DNA of 36,125 nucleotides from Gammaproteobacteria bacterium (lineage in GTDB: Bacteria; Pseudomonadota; Gammaproteobacteria; Natronospirales; REEB76): assembly GCA_028870845.1 (NCBI GenBank), contig JAGWOR010000024.1, forward strand, positions 1 to 36,125, given 5' to 3'. Within the stretch, counting starts at the first letter, position 1; each line of letters starts with the position of its first letter. The position numbers were made by a program, and so were the translations under genes. A model generated the notes under the pieces. It was not told the DNA's origin and made no database searches. It saw only the letters and a program-made list of their open reading frames with translations. This document shows positions 1 to 8,162 of the stretch, piece by piece.

Positions 1-100
1 GATTTAGGCGATTTATCTACAGATACATTATTTGCCAGGTACTTAATTTTGATGGCCATAATCGATGGTACGGGTGTCGGTACGCGTAGATTGGCGAAGC
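1..100. other. Window-edge stretch with no recognisable gene
   Basis: This edge segment lies beyond the terminator of the minus-strand sigma-factor operon. I see no open frame with a plausible start, ribosome binding site or recognisable protein. It could hold the end or the control region of a gene outside the window. Confidence 0.4.
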
Positions 101-128
101 TAAAAAACCAGCCCCATGCAGGGGCTGG
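101..128 (-). terminator. Rho-independent terminator of the sigma/anti-sigma/DUF4097 operon
   Basis: Read on the minus strand, an 8-bp perfect GC-rich stem (CCAGCCCC at 108-115 against GGGGCTGG at 121-128) encloses a 5-base loop. It is followed directly by six T residues (complement of 102-107). It lies about 20 bases after the stop codon of the DUF4097 gene, which fits an intrinsic terminator for that operon. Confidence 0.85.
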
Positions 129-147
129 CTTCGGATCACGGTTCACA

Positions 148-1089
148 TCAATGTGTTCGCAGGTCGATATTGCCGCTCATGGTGCGAACGTTCACCTGGG
201 CGCTGCCGGCACCGCTGGTGAAATGCAGCTCCTTGCCGGGAGCGTACTGGCTGGTGCGCTGCGCCTTAGGACCAAAATTGTTGTCGATGTCGCCGCTGAA
301 GCTTGAGATGTCGAAACGCGCATCGGGTTTTCCGGGAAAAGACAGGGAGATATTTCCGCTGACGCTGTTGAGCGAATAACTGCCGCCCTTGGCGATTGCG
401 GCGACAACCTCCAGGTTACCAGAGGTGGAGCTGAGACGTGCACGGGTCAAGCGGCTCTGGTCACTGACCTTGACGGTGCCGCTGACACTCTCGGCCTGCA
501 GGTCACCGTTAACGCGGTTGATCTTTACATCGCCGCTGACGCTGTGCGCCAGCACATGGGCGTCTTTTGCAGAACCATTGATGGTTACCTCGCCACTCAC
601 CGATTTGGCGCTGATGTCTGCGGAACCTGATTCCAGTTCCACATCGCCGCTGACGCTTTCCAGCTGTTCGGGGCCGGTCAAGTCCATGGCCTGAATACCG
701 GCACTGACCGTATTCACGGACAGGCGGCTGGCTACCGGCACAGAGATCGTCAGATCAGCCTGGGCGTGGTTATGGGAGTTTTGGGAGTAAATGACGCGGA
801 TTTCAACACCATCCCCGACCTGGTGAAAATCCAGGCTGGTGCCGTCGGTTAAAACGCCGCTCACGTGCACTTCGTTCTTTGTCCAGCCCGAGACCTTCAC
901 CGAACCGGCAATATTGCGCACCAGTACAGAAGCCTCGGCCTGGGCAGGAAGATTCTTGTCTATGCTCTGGCTGGTCATTGTCGTGCCGGCATAAGCGGAA
1001 CTGGCAGTAACCATGAGCAGGGAGAATGCCGCGCAGCTCGCCAGCAGCGACACGAACATCAAGGTGACAATTATAAGCAACCGTTTCAT
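148..1089 (-). CDS. Exported DUF4097-family beta-repeat protein
   Basis: A 313-residue protein with an N-terminal hydrophobic signal. A type I cleavage site is plausible after AYA near residue 34. A lipobox-like LASC at 16-19 is also present, but the hydrophobic run continues past it, so I favour signal peptidase I. The mature part is a run of short beta strands with a recurring S-V-S-G motif (around residues 145, 163, 182, 201 and 242), about 18-20 residues apart, typical of DUF4097 'adhesin-like' repeats. It is the last gene of a three-gene operon and overlaps the upstream anti-sigma-like gene by 4 bases. DUF4097 proteins are often found beside ECF sigma factors, but no biochemical role is established. 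A periplasmic or cell-surface envelope role is inferred from the signal and the context. Confidence 0.85.
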   Translation of the reverse strand: MKRLLIIVTLMFVSLLASCAAFSLLMVTASSAYAGTTMTSQSIDKNLPAQAEASVLVRNIAGSVKVSGWTKNEVHVSGVLTDGTSLDFHQVGDGVEIRVIYSQNSHNHAQADLTISVPVASRLSVNTVSAGIQAMDLTGPEQLESVSGDVELESGSADISAKSVSGEVTINGSAKDAHVLAHSVSGDVKINRVNGDLQAESVSGTVKVSDQSRLTRARLSSTSGNLEVVAAIAKGGSYSLNSVSGNISLSFPGKPDARFDISSFSGDIDNNFGPKAQRTSQYAPGKELHFTSGAGSAQVNVRTMSGNIDLRTH

Positions 1090-1607
1090 ATGCTGGTCCT
1101 CGTTTGAGTTTGAATCTGGGCCTGTTGGGCATCGTTAATTAGACTTGCCTCCTGCTGGTATAGATCAAGCAACAGGGCCTGCAGGTTTATATCGTTGGGA
1201 TATTTTTTAACCGCAGTTTGGGTGCGCTGGATTTCGTCATTTAGCAGCCGCAGGTTATTCACCAGCGCATTGCGTGCCGATATGGGAAGTGCATTGTCAG
1301 CGGCGATGACGGTGGCGTACCGCATGCCCGGATCCGGATTCTGCGGTGTTGCACCCGGTGCCGGTGTAACCATAACCGTCGCATCCATATGGTTCAGGTT
1401 GCGTGTCCTGTGAATACCCCAAATAGCTGTAACTGCCGCGAACACCGCAGCTGCTGCGGCAAAACCCAGGTTCCAGCGGCGCAATGCCCGCGGACGCCGA
1501 ATACGGATTTTTGCCGCAATCCCGGGCCACAGGTCGTGCTGTGGCTGTAGGGAATTCGGCAGGCGCGACAGGGCTTTGTCCAGATCGTCAATATTATGGC
1601 TGTTCAT
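1086..1607 (-). CDS. Putative one-TM anti-sigma factor (no zinc-finger motif)
   Basis: A 173-residue protein with a short cytoplasmic N-terminus containing a basic patch, one predicted membrane segment near residues 47-64, and a C-terminal periplasmic part. That part has a Pro-rich linker (about 80-92) and a helical stretch (about 105-165). This is the layout of an ECF anti-sigma factor. It overlaps the sigma-factor gene by 4 bases and the DUF4097 gene by 4 bases, which supports co-translation with its partner. The HxxxCxxC zinc-binding signature of classical anti-sigma domains is absent, so the call rests on topology and position. It could instead be a membrane sensor or adaptor. Confidence 0.65.
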   Translation of the reverse strand: MNSHNIDDLDKALSRLPNSLQPQHDLWPGIAAKIRIRRPRALRRWNLGFAAAAAVFAAVTAIWGIHRTRNLNHMDATVMVTPAPGATPQNPDPGMRYATVIAADNALPISARNALVNNLRLLNDEIQRTQTAVKKYPNDINLQALLLDLYQQEASLINDAQQAQIQTQTRTSI

Positions 1608-2167
1608 GCGGGTAACCTCGCTTGCAGCAGCTGACGGGCGCGATACACATGGGCCTTGCAGGTGCCGATCGCCGTGCCCGTGAGTCGGGCGATTTCTTCA
1701 TGGCTGTAACCTTCAATGGCGTGCAGTACAAAAGCCACACGTGCCGCAGGCGGCAAGCCTGCAATCAACCGTTCCAGGTCCAGGTTGGATTCCGGTGAGC
1801 AGTCCGGAGCCGCTTGTTGCGCCATCTGCTGATCATCTCCCGGCTGGATCAGGCGTAGGTAACGGTGTTCGCGCTGCATACGCTGCAAGGCGGCGTTGAT
1901 GGCGATCCGCGTCAGCCAGGTGGCAAAGCTGCTTTCACCGCGGAACCCAGGCAAGTGATCCCAGGCGGAAAGGAATGCATCCTGGGTGCATTCCTCGGCG
2001 GTCGCAGCGTTGCCGGTGAGTCGCAGGCAAACCGCATACACCCGTCCCACATGGCTGTGATACAGCTGTTCGAAGGCCGCAGTATCGCCCTCTTGGGCGC
2101 GGCTGATCCAGTTGCGGGTTTTATCCTCCGTGCACGGCGTGGTGACGGCCATACTGACGCTGTCCAT
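1604..2167 (-). CDS. ECF-type RNA polymerase sigma factor
   Basis: A 187-residue sigma-70 family protein of the extracytoplasmic-function group. Region 2 lies near residues 25-95 (AFEQLYHSHVGRVYAVCLRL, then TQDAFLSAW). Region 4 lies near 130-182 (LPPAARVAFVLHAIEGYSHE followed by the helix-turn-helix). There is no region 1.1 or 3, as expected for ECF sigmas. It is the first gene of the operon with the putative anti-sigma and DUF4097 genes. ATG codons occur at 2167 and 2152, and either could be the start. It probably directs polymerase to an envelope-stress regulon; autoregulation is common for such operons but no -35/-10 pair was confirmed here. Confidence 0.93.
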   Translation of the reverse strand: MDSVSMAVTTPCTEDKTRNWISRAQEGDTAAFEQLYHSHVGRVYAVCLRLTGNAATAEECTQDAFLSAWDHLPGFRGESSFATWLTRIAINAALQRMQREHRYLRLIQPGDDQQMAQQAAPDCSPESNLDLERLIAGLPPAARVAFVLHAIEGYSHEEIARLTGTAIGTCKAHVYRARQLLQARLPA

Positions 2168-2320
2168 ATCTATTGGATGCTATTCACAACCCGGGGGTTT
2201 ACCCGGTATGCAGATATTATCGCTACGCACCGGCCTGATTGCCGTAGGCCCCTGCAGGCCTTAGTATGCAGACAGCTGCCGTCTGCGGCTCCCCTTTGAA
2301 ACCAGTCCCTGGAGTACCCC
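2168..2320. promoter_or_regulatory. Divergent intergenic region between sigma factor and peptidase
   Basis: These 153 bases must carry the promoters for both the sigma-factor operon (minus) and the peptidase (plus). A small hairpin (GCAGAC at 2268-2273 against GTCTGC at 2281-2286) lies in the peptidase leader. A GGAG at 2311-2314 is well placed as ribosome binding site for the ATG at 2321. I could not identify a convincing -35/-10 pair on either strand. Confidence 0.4.
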
Positions 2321-4474
2321 ATGAAAAAGACCGTCCTGGTTTTATCCATCATCGCCCTGAGCAGCGCTGCTCTTCAGGCCCTGCCCGCCAATACATCCAT
2401 GGTGTATCCGGCCGCCAGGCGCGATGCCATCGTCAACGACTACTTCGGTACCAAGGTACCGGCCCCCTACCAGTGGATGGAGAACCTGGACAGCCCGGCG
2501 GTACATCAATGGGTTGAGGCTGAAAACAAGCTGACCTTTTCCTATCTCGACAAAATCCCAGAGCGCGCCTGGGTGCGCAAGCGCCTGACTGAGCTTTGGA
2601 ACTACGAAAAAGTCGGCGTGCCGGAGCAGCTGGGCGGCAAGCTGTTTTTCAGCCGTAACACCGGCCTGCAGAACCAGTCGGTGGTGTTCGAGCAGGACTC
2701 GCCATCGGGCAAGCCCCGCATGCTGATCGACCCCAATGCGCTGTCCCCGGATGGCTCCATTGCGCTGCTGGATTACCAGCCGTCGCACGATGGCCGTTAT
2801 CTGGCCTACGCCCTTTCCCAAGGCGGATCCGATTGGGAGATCCTGCACGTGCAGGACGACCAGACCGGCAAGCAGCTCCCGGATGAGGTGCACTACGTGA
2901 AGTTCTCCGGGATTTCATGGACCAAAGACGACAAGGGATTTTTCTACTCGCGCTATCCGGCGCCGCCCCCCGGCCAGGCCATCAGCGACCGGGTGGAACA
3001 TCAAGCGCTCTATTACCATGTACTGGGCACTCCCCAGAGTGATGACAAACTCATATATGCCAGGCCGGACCTGCCTGAGTGGATTATTGAAGGGCAGGTG
3101 TCTGAAGACGGACATTATCTGTTCATCGCGCTGATCAACGGCACTTCACCAAACAACGAGCTGTTCTATGTGGATCTGGGCAAGCCGATGCATCCGGACA
3201 TCGGCGCAGCCGTCAAGCCCCTGTTTACCCGCAACGACGCCGCCTATAACCCGATCGGCAACTTGGGCGACACGGTGTATCTGCAGACTACGCTGCGCGC
3301 ACCCCGGGACAAGATCGTCGCTTTCAAGCTCTCGGATCCAGCGCCCGCCCACTGGCGCACGGTGGTGCCGGAAACCCGTAACGTGATCCAGACGTCGCTC
3401 ATGGCGGACCAGCAGGTGGTGGTTCAGTATCTGGTGGACGTGAAGAGCGAAGTGCGGGTCTACAGCCATGCAGGCAAGCTCAAGGGCAGGTTGCCGCTGC
3501 CCGGTATCGGTTCGGTGGTGGCGCTGAGCGGGCGCAATGATTCACCGGATCTGTACTACGGGTTTACCTCCTACCTGTATCCCAACACGGTTTACCGTTA
3601 TGACGTGGCCACCGGCAAATCCACGGTGTTCTTCAAGCCCAAGCTGACCTTTGATCCTGCAAAGTACACCACCCGCCAGGTGTTTTACCGCTCCAAGGAC
3701 GGCACGCGCGTGCCCATGTTCATCACCTACCGCAAGGGCCTGAAGCTGAACGGCAAAAACCCGACGTTGCTGTATGCCTACGGCGGCTTTGATATCAGCA
3801 TCACGCCCAGCTTCAATCCATTGGTGCCGGTGTGGCTGGAACTGGGCGGCGTGTATGCGGTGGCCAACATACGCGGCGGCGGTGAATATGGTGAAGCCTG
3901 GCACCGGGCCGGCATGCTGGGCAACAAGCAGAACGTGTTCGATGATTTCGCCTATGCGGCGAAATATCTGATCCATGCGCACTACACATCCACCCCCAAA
4001 CTGGCCATATGGGGTTACTCCAATGGAGGCTTGCTGATGGGCGCCAGCCTAACCCAGCAGCCCAAGCTGTTCGGCGCGGTGTACGCAGGTGCCGGCGTCA
4101 TGGACATGCTGCGTTACCAGAAGTTTTCCGGCGGTGCGTTGTGGGCGCCGGAATACGGCACCTCCGACAATCCCAAGGCATTCAAATGGCTGATCAAATA
4201 TTCGCCGCTGCAGAATCTGAAGCCCGGGGTTTGTTATCCGCCCACCATTATCACCACTGCCGACCATGACGACCGGGTTGTGCCCAGCCATTCCTACAAA
4301 TTCGCGGCCACCTTGCAGCATGACCAGGGCTGCAACAATCCGGTGCTGATCCGGGTGGAAACCAAGACCAGCCACAATTACATGCCCACCGACAAACGTA
4401 TCGCTCAGTGGTCGGATGTCTGGTCATTCCTGGCCTATAACCTGGGCATCACAGCGCCGCCGGCCGGCGAATGA
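2321..4474 (+). CDS. Exported prolyl oligopeptidase (S9A family serine peptidase)
   Basis: A 717-residue protein with a signal peptide (Lys-Lys then a hydrophobic core, cleavage near residues 20-23). It has an N-terminal beta-propeller region (about 75-435) and a C-terminal alpha/beta hydrolase domain. The catalytic triad can be placed by motif: Ser567 in GYSNGG, Asp650 in ADHDDRVVP and His685 in KTSHNY. The oxyanion/propeller-interface motif GGGEYGEAWH is present. Members cleave short peptides after proline. The usual length is about 690-720 residues, so this copy is complete. The signal peptide implies periplasmic or secreted action, whereas many relatives are cytosolic. The gene stands alone, read toward the convergent CHAD operon. 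Confidence 0.93.
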   Translation: MKKTVLVLSIIALSSAALQALPANTSMVYPAARRDAIVNDYFGTKVPAPYQWMENLDSPAVHQWVEAENKLTFSYLDKIPERAWVRKRLTELWNYEKVGVPEQLGGKLFFSRNTGLQNQSVVFEQDSPSGKPRMLIDPNALSPDGSIALLDYQPSHDGRYLAYALSQGGSDWEILHVQDDQTGKQLPDEVHYVKFSGISWTKDDKGFFYSRYPAPPPGQAISDRVEHQALYYHVLGTPQSDDKLIYARPDLPEWIIEGQVSEDGHYLFIALINGTSPNNELFYVDLGKPMHPDIGAAVKPLFTRNDAAYNPIGNLGDTVYLQTTLRAPRDKIVAFKLSDPAPAHWRTVVPETRNVIQTSLMADQQVVVQYLVDVKSEVRVYSHAGKLKGRLPLPGIGSVVALSGRNDSPDLYYGFTSYLYPNTVYRYDVATGKSTVFFKPKLTFDPAKYTTRQVFYRSKDGTRVPMFITYRKGLKLNGKNPTLLYAYGGFDISITPSFNPLVPVWLELGGVYAVANIRGGGEYGEAWHRAGMLGNKQNVFDDFAYAAKYLIHAHYTSTPKLAIWGYSNGGLLMGASLTQQPKLFGAVYAGAGVMDMLRYQKFSGGALWAPEYGTSDNPKAFKWLIKYSPLQNLKPGVCYPPTIITTADHDDRVVPSHSYKFAATLQHDQGCNNPVLIRVETKTSHNYMPTDKRIAQWSDVWSFLAYNLGITAPPAGE

Positions 4475-4515
4475 TGCCTGTGCCGAGAGCATCACGGACT
4501 TTATGATGAGTCGAT

Positions 4516-4542
4516 GGTAAGCCTCCGTGAAGGAGGCTTACC
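4516..4542. terminator. Probable bidirectional terminator between convergent genes
   Basis: A perfect 11-bp inverted repeat (GGTAAGCCTCC at 4516-4526, GGAGGCTTACC at 4532-4542) with a 5-base loop sits between the convergent peptidase and CHAD genes. The plus-strand tail is only moderately T-rich (TGTGTTTT). The stem includes the TAA stop codon of the minus-strand CHAD gene. No other terminator candidate is visible in this 63-base gap. Confidence 0.65.
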
Positions 4543-5542
4543 TGTGTTTTGCCTGGTGCGAGGTGACTGCCAGGAACTGGCGCAGATGCAGCAGGCATGC
4601 CGGGCGTTTTCTTCCCAGGTAGTTGCGCCTGAAACGCTCAAGGTATTGTGCCTGCCGGATGCAGGCAGCTCGGTTGATCCACAGCAGCGGCAGCAATCCG
4701 GGTGTCAGATCCGGGTGCCGGAGGGTGCGTTGATCGGCTCCGGGATCGGCATATAAAGCTAACAGCCGCCGGTAGCGGGCGCCGGCCTGGTACAGAAATG
4801 CCTGTTCAGATAATGACCGGAAGTGCTGCAGGTCCTGGATAGCGCCCGCGGTCTCATGCAGGACTCTCAGTTCCCTGACCAGCGGCCTGACGGAAGATTG
4901 CCATGGCAGGCTGTATTCCAGCAGGTAACGCAGCTTTTTGCCCGCGATGCGCAGGTGGTGGATGCGCATCGCGTCCGGATGCCCGCATGCCTGTTCCCGG
5001 GTGGTTATGAAATTTTGCGCGTAGATGTGCAGCGAGGCGGAATATGCCTGCTGAAATATCGTTTTCTCGTGCTTGGAATCACCTAGCGCGATCGCCATAT
5101 GCTGAAGTTTATGTGACAGCCTGTTCCAGTCGTGCGGCAGCTGCTTGCGGATGTGGCGGTAATTTTGATCGCGCGACGAGCTTAAATAAGCTGTGAACCG
5201 CTGCACCCCCGCTTGGGCGCGTGAATCCAGCTCCCCGCGCAGCTTGATCAGCCAGTGTATGCAGACCTCCGCGTCCCTGGCCTGGTTTGTGGCTCGCGCC
5301 AAGCGGCGTAATTCGCGGCGCTGCCTGCGTTTCAGTTTCAACCGGTCATCGAATGCCCGCAGCCAGCCGCGCAGGCGCCGCAGACTCACCCGCGAATCGT
5401 GCAAAGCCTCAGCATCGTTTTTATCAGCCAGCCGGGCGACGGCGGCATCGGTGGCGCACAACAGTCGCCTGGCATATGCGCTGATGACTTGCGCGGACGG
5501 CGATAGCATGGGATTGGCCCGCTTCGGGCGATGCGCAGTCAT
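4538..5542 (-). CDS. CHAD domain-containing protein
   Basis: A 334-residue, strongly basic helical protein. The CHAD (conserved histidine alpha-helical) domain is seen from the repeated His/Arg signatures: EALHDSRVSLRRLRGW near residue 46 and IHHLRIAGKKLRYLLEY in the second half. Established work on the family shows that CHAD domains bind inorganic polyphosphate through such positive residues. I chose the ATG at 5542, which overlaps the sixA stop as ATGA; the frame stays open further upstream but that part lies inside sixA. There is no fused CYTH (triphosphatase) domain, so this is a stand-alone CHAD protein. It is the last gene of a three-gene operon. Confidence 0.85.
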   Translation of the reverse strand: MTAHRPKRANPMLSPSAQVISAYARRLLCATDAAVARLADKNDAEALHDSRVSLRRLRGWLRAFDDRLKLKRRQRRELRRLARATNQARDAEVCIHWLIKLRGELDSRAQAGVQRFTAYLSSSRDQNYRHIRKQLPHDWNRLSHKLQHMAIALGDSKHEKTIFQQAYSASLHIYAQNFITTREQACGHPDAMRIHHLRIAGKKLRYLLEYSLPWQSSVRPLVRELRVLHETAGAIQDLQHFRSLSEQAFLYQAGARYRRLLALYADPGADQRTLRHPDLTPGLLPLLWINRAACIRQAQYLERFRRNYLGRKRPACLLHLRQFLAVTSHQAKHR

Positions 5543-6042
5543 GCAACCAGTCCCGCCAGCTGCTTCAGAGTCAAACACCAGATAATGCGGGCTTCGCCGG
5601 GCTGGGGGTGGTCCGGCATTTCCAGACGACAAACGCTGCCTTTTTTCATGTGCACAAGGCTACGTGGGGTGCCGCAGGTCATGTAACCAATCCATAGGCT
5701 GAGATCAGGTTCGTGACCTACCAGCGCAATCGTTCCGCCTTGGCGCGATACCCATGTCCGCAAGCTGTCGGGATCGAACCCCGGGGCCAGCCGCGCATGT
5801 TGCAACCGCTTTGCGTGCGGAAAAATACTGGAAACAATATCCGCAGTCTGAACGGCACGTACCAGAGTGCTGGATAGGATCACCTGGATATCATCCACCT
5901 GAGTGGCTAGGCCGGCGACAGCTTTTTGCATCTGGCGTGCCCCGGATTTGGTGAGCCGGCGCTGTGCATCGCCACGTCCCGCCAGCAGCGCATTTGCCTG
6001 CTCCTCCGCTTCCGCGTGCCGCACCAGCAGTACCTGTCTCAT
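5539..6042 (-). CDS. sixA: SixA-type phosphohistidine phosphatase
   Basis: A 167-residue histidine phosphatase superfamily protein. The phosphoacceptor is His9 in LLVRHAEA, the second catalytic histidine is His110 in LVGHEPDLS, and the family's central Arg lies in LVRAVQTA near residue 62. The length matches SixA (about 160 residues). In Escherichia coli SixA removes phosphate from histidine phosphotransfer or PTS proteins; the target here is unknown. The ATG at 6042 overlaps the upstream stop as ATGA, and the gene in turn overlaps the CHAD start, so all three genes are probably translated together. Confidence 0.9.
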   Translation of the reverse strand: MRQVLLVRHAEAEEQANALLAGRGDAQRRLTKSGARQMQKAVAGLATQVDDIQVILSSTLVRAVQTADIVSSIFPHAKRLQHARLAPGFDPDSLRTWVSRQGGTIALVGHEPDLSLWIGYMTCGTPRSLVHMKKGSVCRLEMPDHPQPGEARIIWCLTLKQLAGLVA

Positions 6043-8108
6043 GCCGATATGGCCTGCTGAAGTTTTTCTATAGACGTGATCGGCAGCGAACAATGAGTGC
6101 CGCGACACAGGTAAGCGCAGATATCACCCTGAGGCGCGCATTCTGCGAGCCGTCCCTGCAGGCCGGCGGCATCTTGTGGAATCGCCAGCAGCATGCGCCG
6201 TGGCGCATATTGACGATCCAATTCCTGCATCCAGTCCTGCAGTTCCGGGGGTTTCCCGCGCAAAATGATCATCAGCGGCGGTTGCAGCGCCTCGCTCAGT
6301 GCCGTGAATGTGGAAAGATGGGCGTCGGGCACGCGGTTCGCAGATGGTAATGCTGCCTTGAGGGCGCGTTCCCCGGCCTGCAGATATTTTGGTTCGGCAC
6401 AGATATGGCCAAGACGCACTAGTGAACGGGCGGCGATGGCGTTGCCTGACGGCATGGACTCGTCGCTGTAGTTTCTGGGGCGGTATAGCGGCGTTTGTTG
6501 GTCATCGGCCGTGAACCAGAAGCCGCCCTGATCCCGGTCCTGGAAATGCAGCAGCAGGGTGTCCGCCAGCGCCTGCGCCCAATCCAGCCATCGGGTGTTC
6601 CAACGGGCCTGCAGTAATTCCAACAGGCCGTCCAGCAGAAAAGCGTGATCGTCCAGGTAGCCGGGGAAATCTGTGCGTTTCCCGCGCCAGCTGGCAAGCA
6701 AACGTCCTTGCTTCCAAAGCTCGGCGTGTATGAAGCGCGCGGCGCGTTCCGCTGATTCGATCCATTCCTGTTGTTGCAGCAAGCGTCCACTGCATGCCAT
6801 GCCGGCGATCATCAGTCCGTTCCATGCCGTCAGTACCTTGTCGTCGAGTCCCGGACGCGTGCGCAGGGCGCGCAGCATGAGTAATTTAGCGCGCGCGCTT
6901 TCGAGCAAGGCTGTCTCCAGGTCGGGTGTTGTGTCGGCGGGGCCTGGTGTTTCCTGGGGTGAACGGCACACCCGCAGATGCCAGCGACCTTCGAAATTGG
7001 CTGGCCGGTCCAGCCCGTAATGGGGCGCGAACACGGCGTATTCACGGGTTGTGAGCCGAGCCTGAACTTCCTGCATGTCCCACAAGTAAAAGCTGCCTTC
7101 GTGGCCATCGGAGTCCGCGTCCAGGCTGGCGAAGTAGCCGCCTTTGGACGACTGCATTTCGGTCATTACCCAGCGAGCAATGCCTTGTGCAACCCGCAGG
7201 TAGTCTGGGTCGCGGGTGAACAACCAGGCCTGTGCATAGAGAGCCAGCAGAGGTCCGTTGTCGTACAGCATTTTCTCGAAATGCGGGATGCTCCATTCAG
7301 CATCCACCGAATAGCGGCAGAAACCTCCGCCCAGTTGGTCATAAATGCCGCCCTCGGCCATGCGTGTGAGCGTGGTGGTGAGCATGCTGCGCGCCGTATC
7401 GCGGACCACCGGCTGCATGCGGGTATCAGCGGCGGTTTGCAACAGCAATTCCAGGGCGGGTGTTCGGGGAAATTTGGGCGCCGGCCCGAATCCGCCGTGC
7501 TTTGCATCAAATTCATTGGACAATGCGGCCAGCAACTCAGCTACCGGCATGTCCCGCAACTTCTCAGCCGCCGGGCCGTGTTCGCGTTCAATGCGCATGA
7601 AAAGCTCCCGCAGGGAGGCATTCTGCTGCTGCAGCTGATCACGCTGCGCATGGTAGAAATCGCTGACACGGGTGAGCACTTCCCGGAACGCCGGCATGCC
7701 GTAGCGGGGCTCACTTGGAAAATAGGTGCCGGCGAAAAATGGCGTGAGATCATCCGGGGTGAGAAATACAGTTAAAGGCCATCCGCCGCCACGCTGAGCG
7801 AGTAGCTGATGTGCCAGCTGATATACACGATCCAGGTCCGGGCGCTCTTCCCGGTCCACTTTGATATTTATATACAGCCGGTTCATGAGTTCAGCAGTTG
7901 CCGGATCCTCGAAGGATTCGTGCGCCATTACATGGCACCAGTGGCATGCGGAGTAGCCGATGGAAAGCAGGATAGGAACCCGGCGGGTGCGCGCCAGTTG
8001 CAACACCTGCTCATTCCAAGGGTGCCAATCCACCGGATTATGGGCATGCTGCAGAAGATAGGGGCTGGTTTCGCCTGCCAAACCGTTGCTGTGTGACGTA
8101 TCACGCAT
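6039..8108 (-). CDS. YyaL/DUF255 thioredoxin-domain protein with six-hairpin domain
   Basis: A 689-residue protein, the normal length for the YyaL (spermatogenesis-associated protein 20) family. An N-terminal thioredoxin-like domain carries the CxxC motif Cys55-His-Trp-Cys58 (SACHWCHVMAHESFED). It is followed by a long alpha/alpha-barrel region of the six-hairpin glycosidase type. Family starts match TSPYLLQHAHNPVDWHPW, so I place the start at the ATG at 8108, although the frame stays open another 146 codons upstream into rlmI territory. No enzymatic activity has been settled for the family. It is first in the operon with sixA and the CHAD gene and divergent from rlmI. Confidence 0.9.
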   Translation of the reverse strand: MRDTSHSNGLAGETSPYLLQHAHNPVDWHPWNEQVLQLARTRRVPILLSIGYSACHWCHVMAHESFEDPATAELMNRLYINIKVDREERPDLDRVYQLAHQLLAQRGGGWPLTVFLTPDDLTPFFAGTYFPSEPRYGMPAFREVLTRVSDFYHAQRDQLQQQNASLRELFMRIEREHGPAAEKLRDMPVAELLAALSNEFDAKHGGFGPAPKFPRTPALELLLQTAADTRMQPVVRDTARSMLTTTLTRMAEGGIYDQLGGGFCRYSVDAEWSIPHFEKMLYDNGPLLALYAQAWLFTRDPDYLRVAQGIARWVMTEMQSSKGGYFASLDADSDGHEGSFYLWDMQEVQARLTTREYAVFAPHYGLDRPANFEGRWHLRVCRSPQETPGPADTTPDLETALLESARAKLLMLRALRTRPGLDDKVLTAWNGLMIAGMACSGRLLQQQEWIESAERAARFIHAELWKQGRLLASWRGKRTDFPGYLDDHAFLLDGLLELLQARWNTRWLDWAQALADTLLLHFQDRDQGGFWFTADDQQTPLYRPRNYSDESMPSGNAIAARSLVRLGHICAEPKYLQAGERALKAALPSANRVPDAHLSTFTALSEALQPPLMIILRGKPPELQDWMQELDRQYAPRRMLLAIPQDAAGLQGRLAECAPQGDICAYLCRGTHCSLPITSIEKLQQAISA

Positions 8109-8137
8109 GTGTGAGTCGCCTGTTAGAATGCCGTAAC

Positions 8138-8143
8138 TATAAT
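8138..8143 (+). promoter_or_regulatory. Candidate -10 element for rlmI
   Basis: A perfect TATAAT lies 19 bases before the rlmI ATG, in the 54-base gap to the divergent YyaL gene. No good -35 hexamer is seen at the expected distance. On the opposite strand the same core reads TATAGT, so it might also serve the divergent operon. Confidence 0.35.
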
Positions 8144-8162
8144 CCCTGGTTACATCAGTCGC

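Noticed and set aside
6978-7775. 265-residue open frame on the plus strand
   Set aside because: Antisense to the well-supported YyaL-like gene; the composition is that expected of a GC-rich shadow frame.
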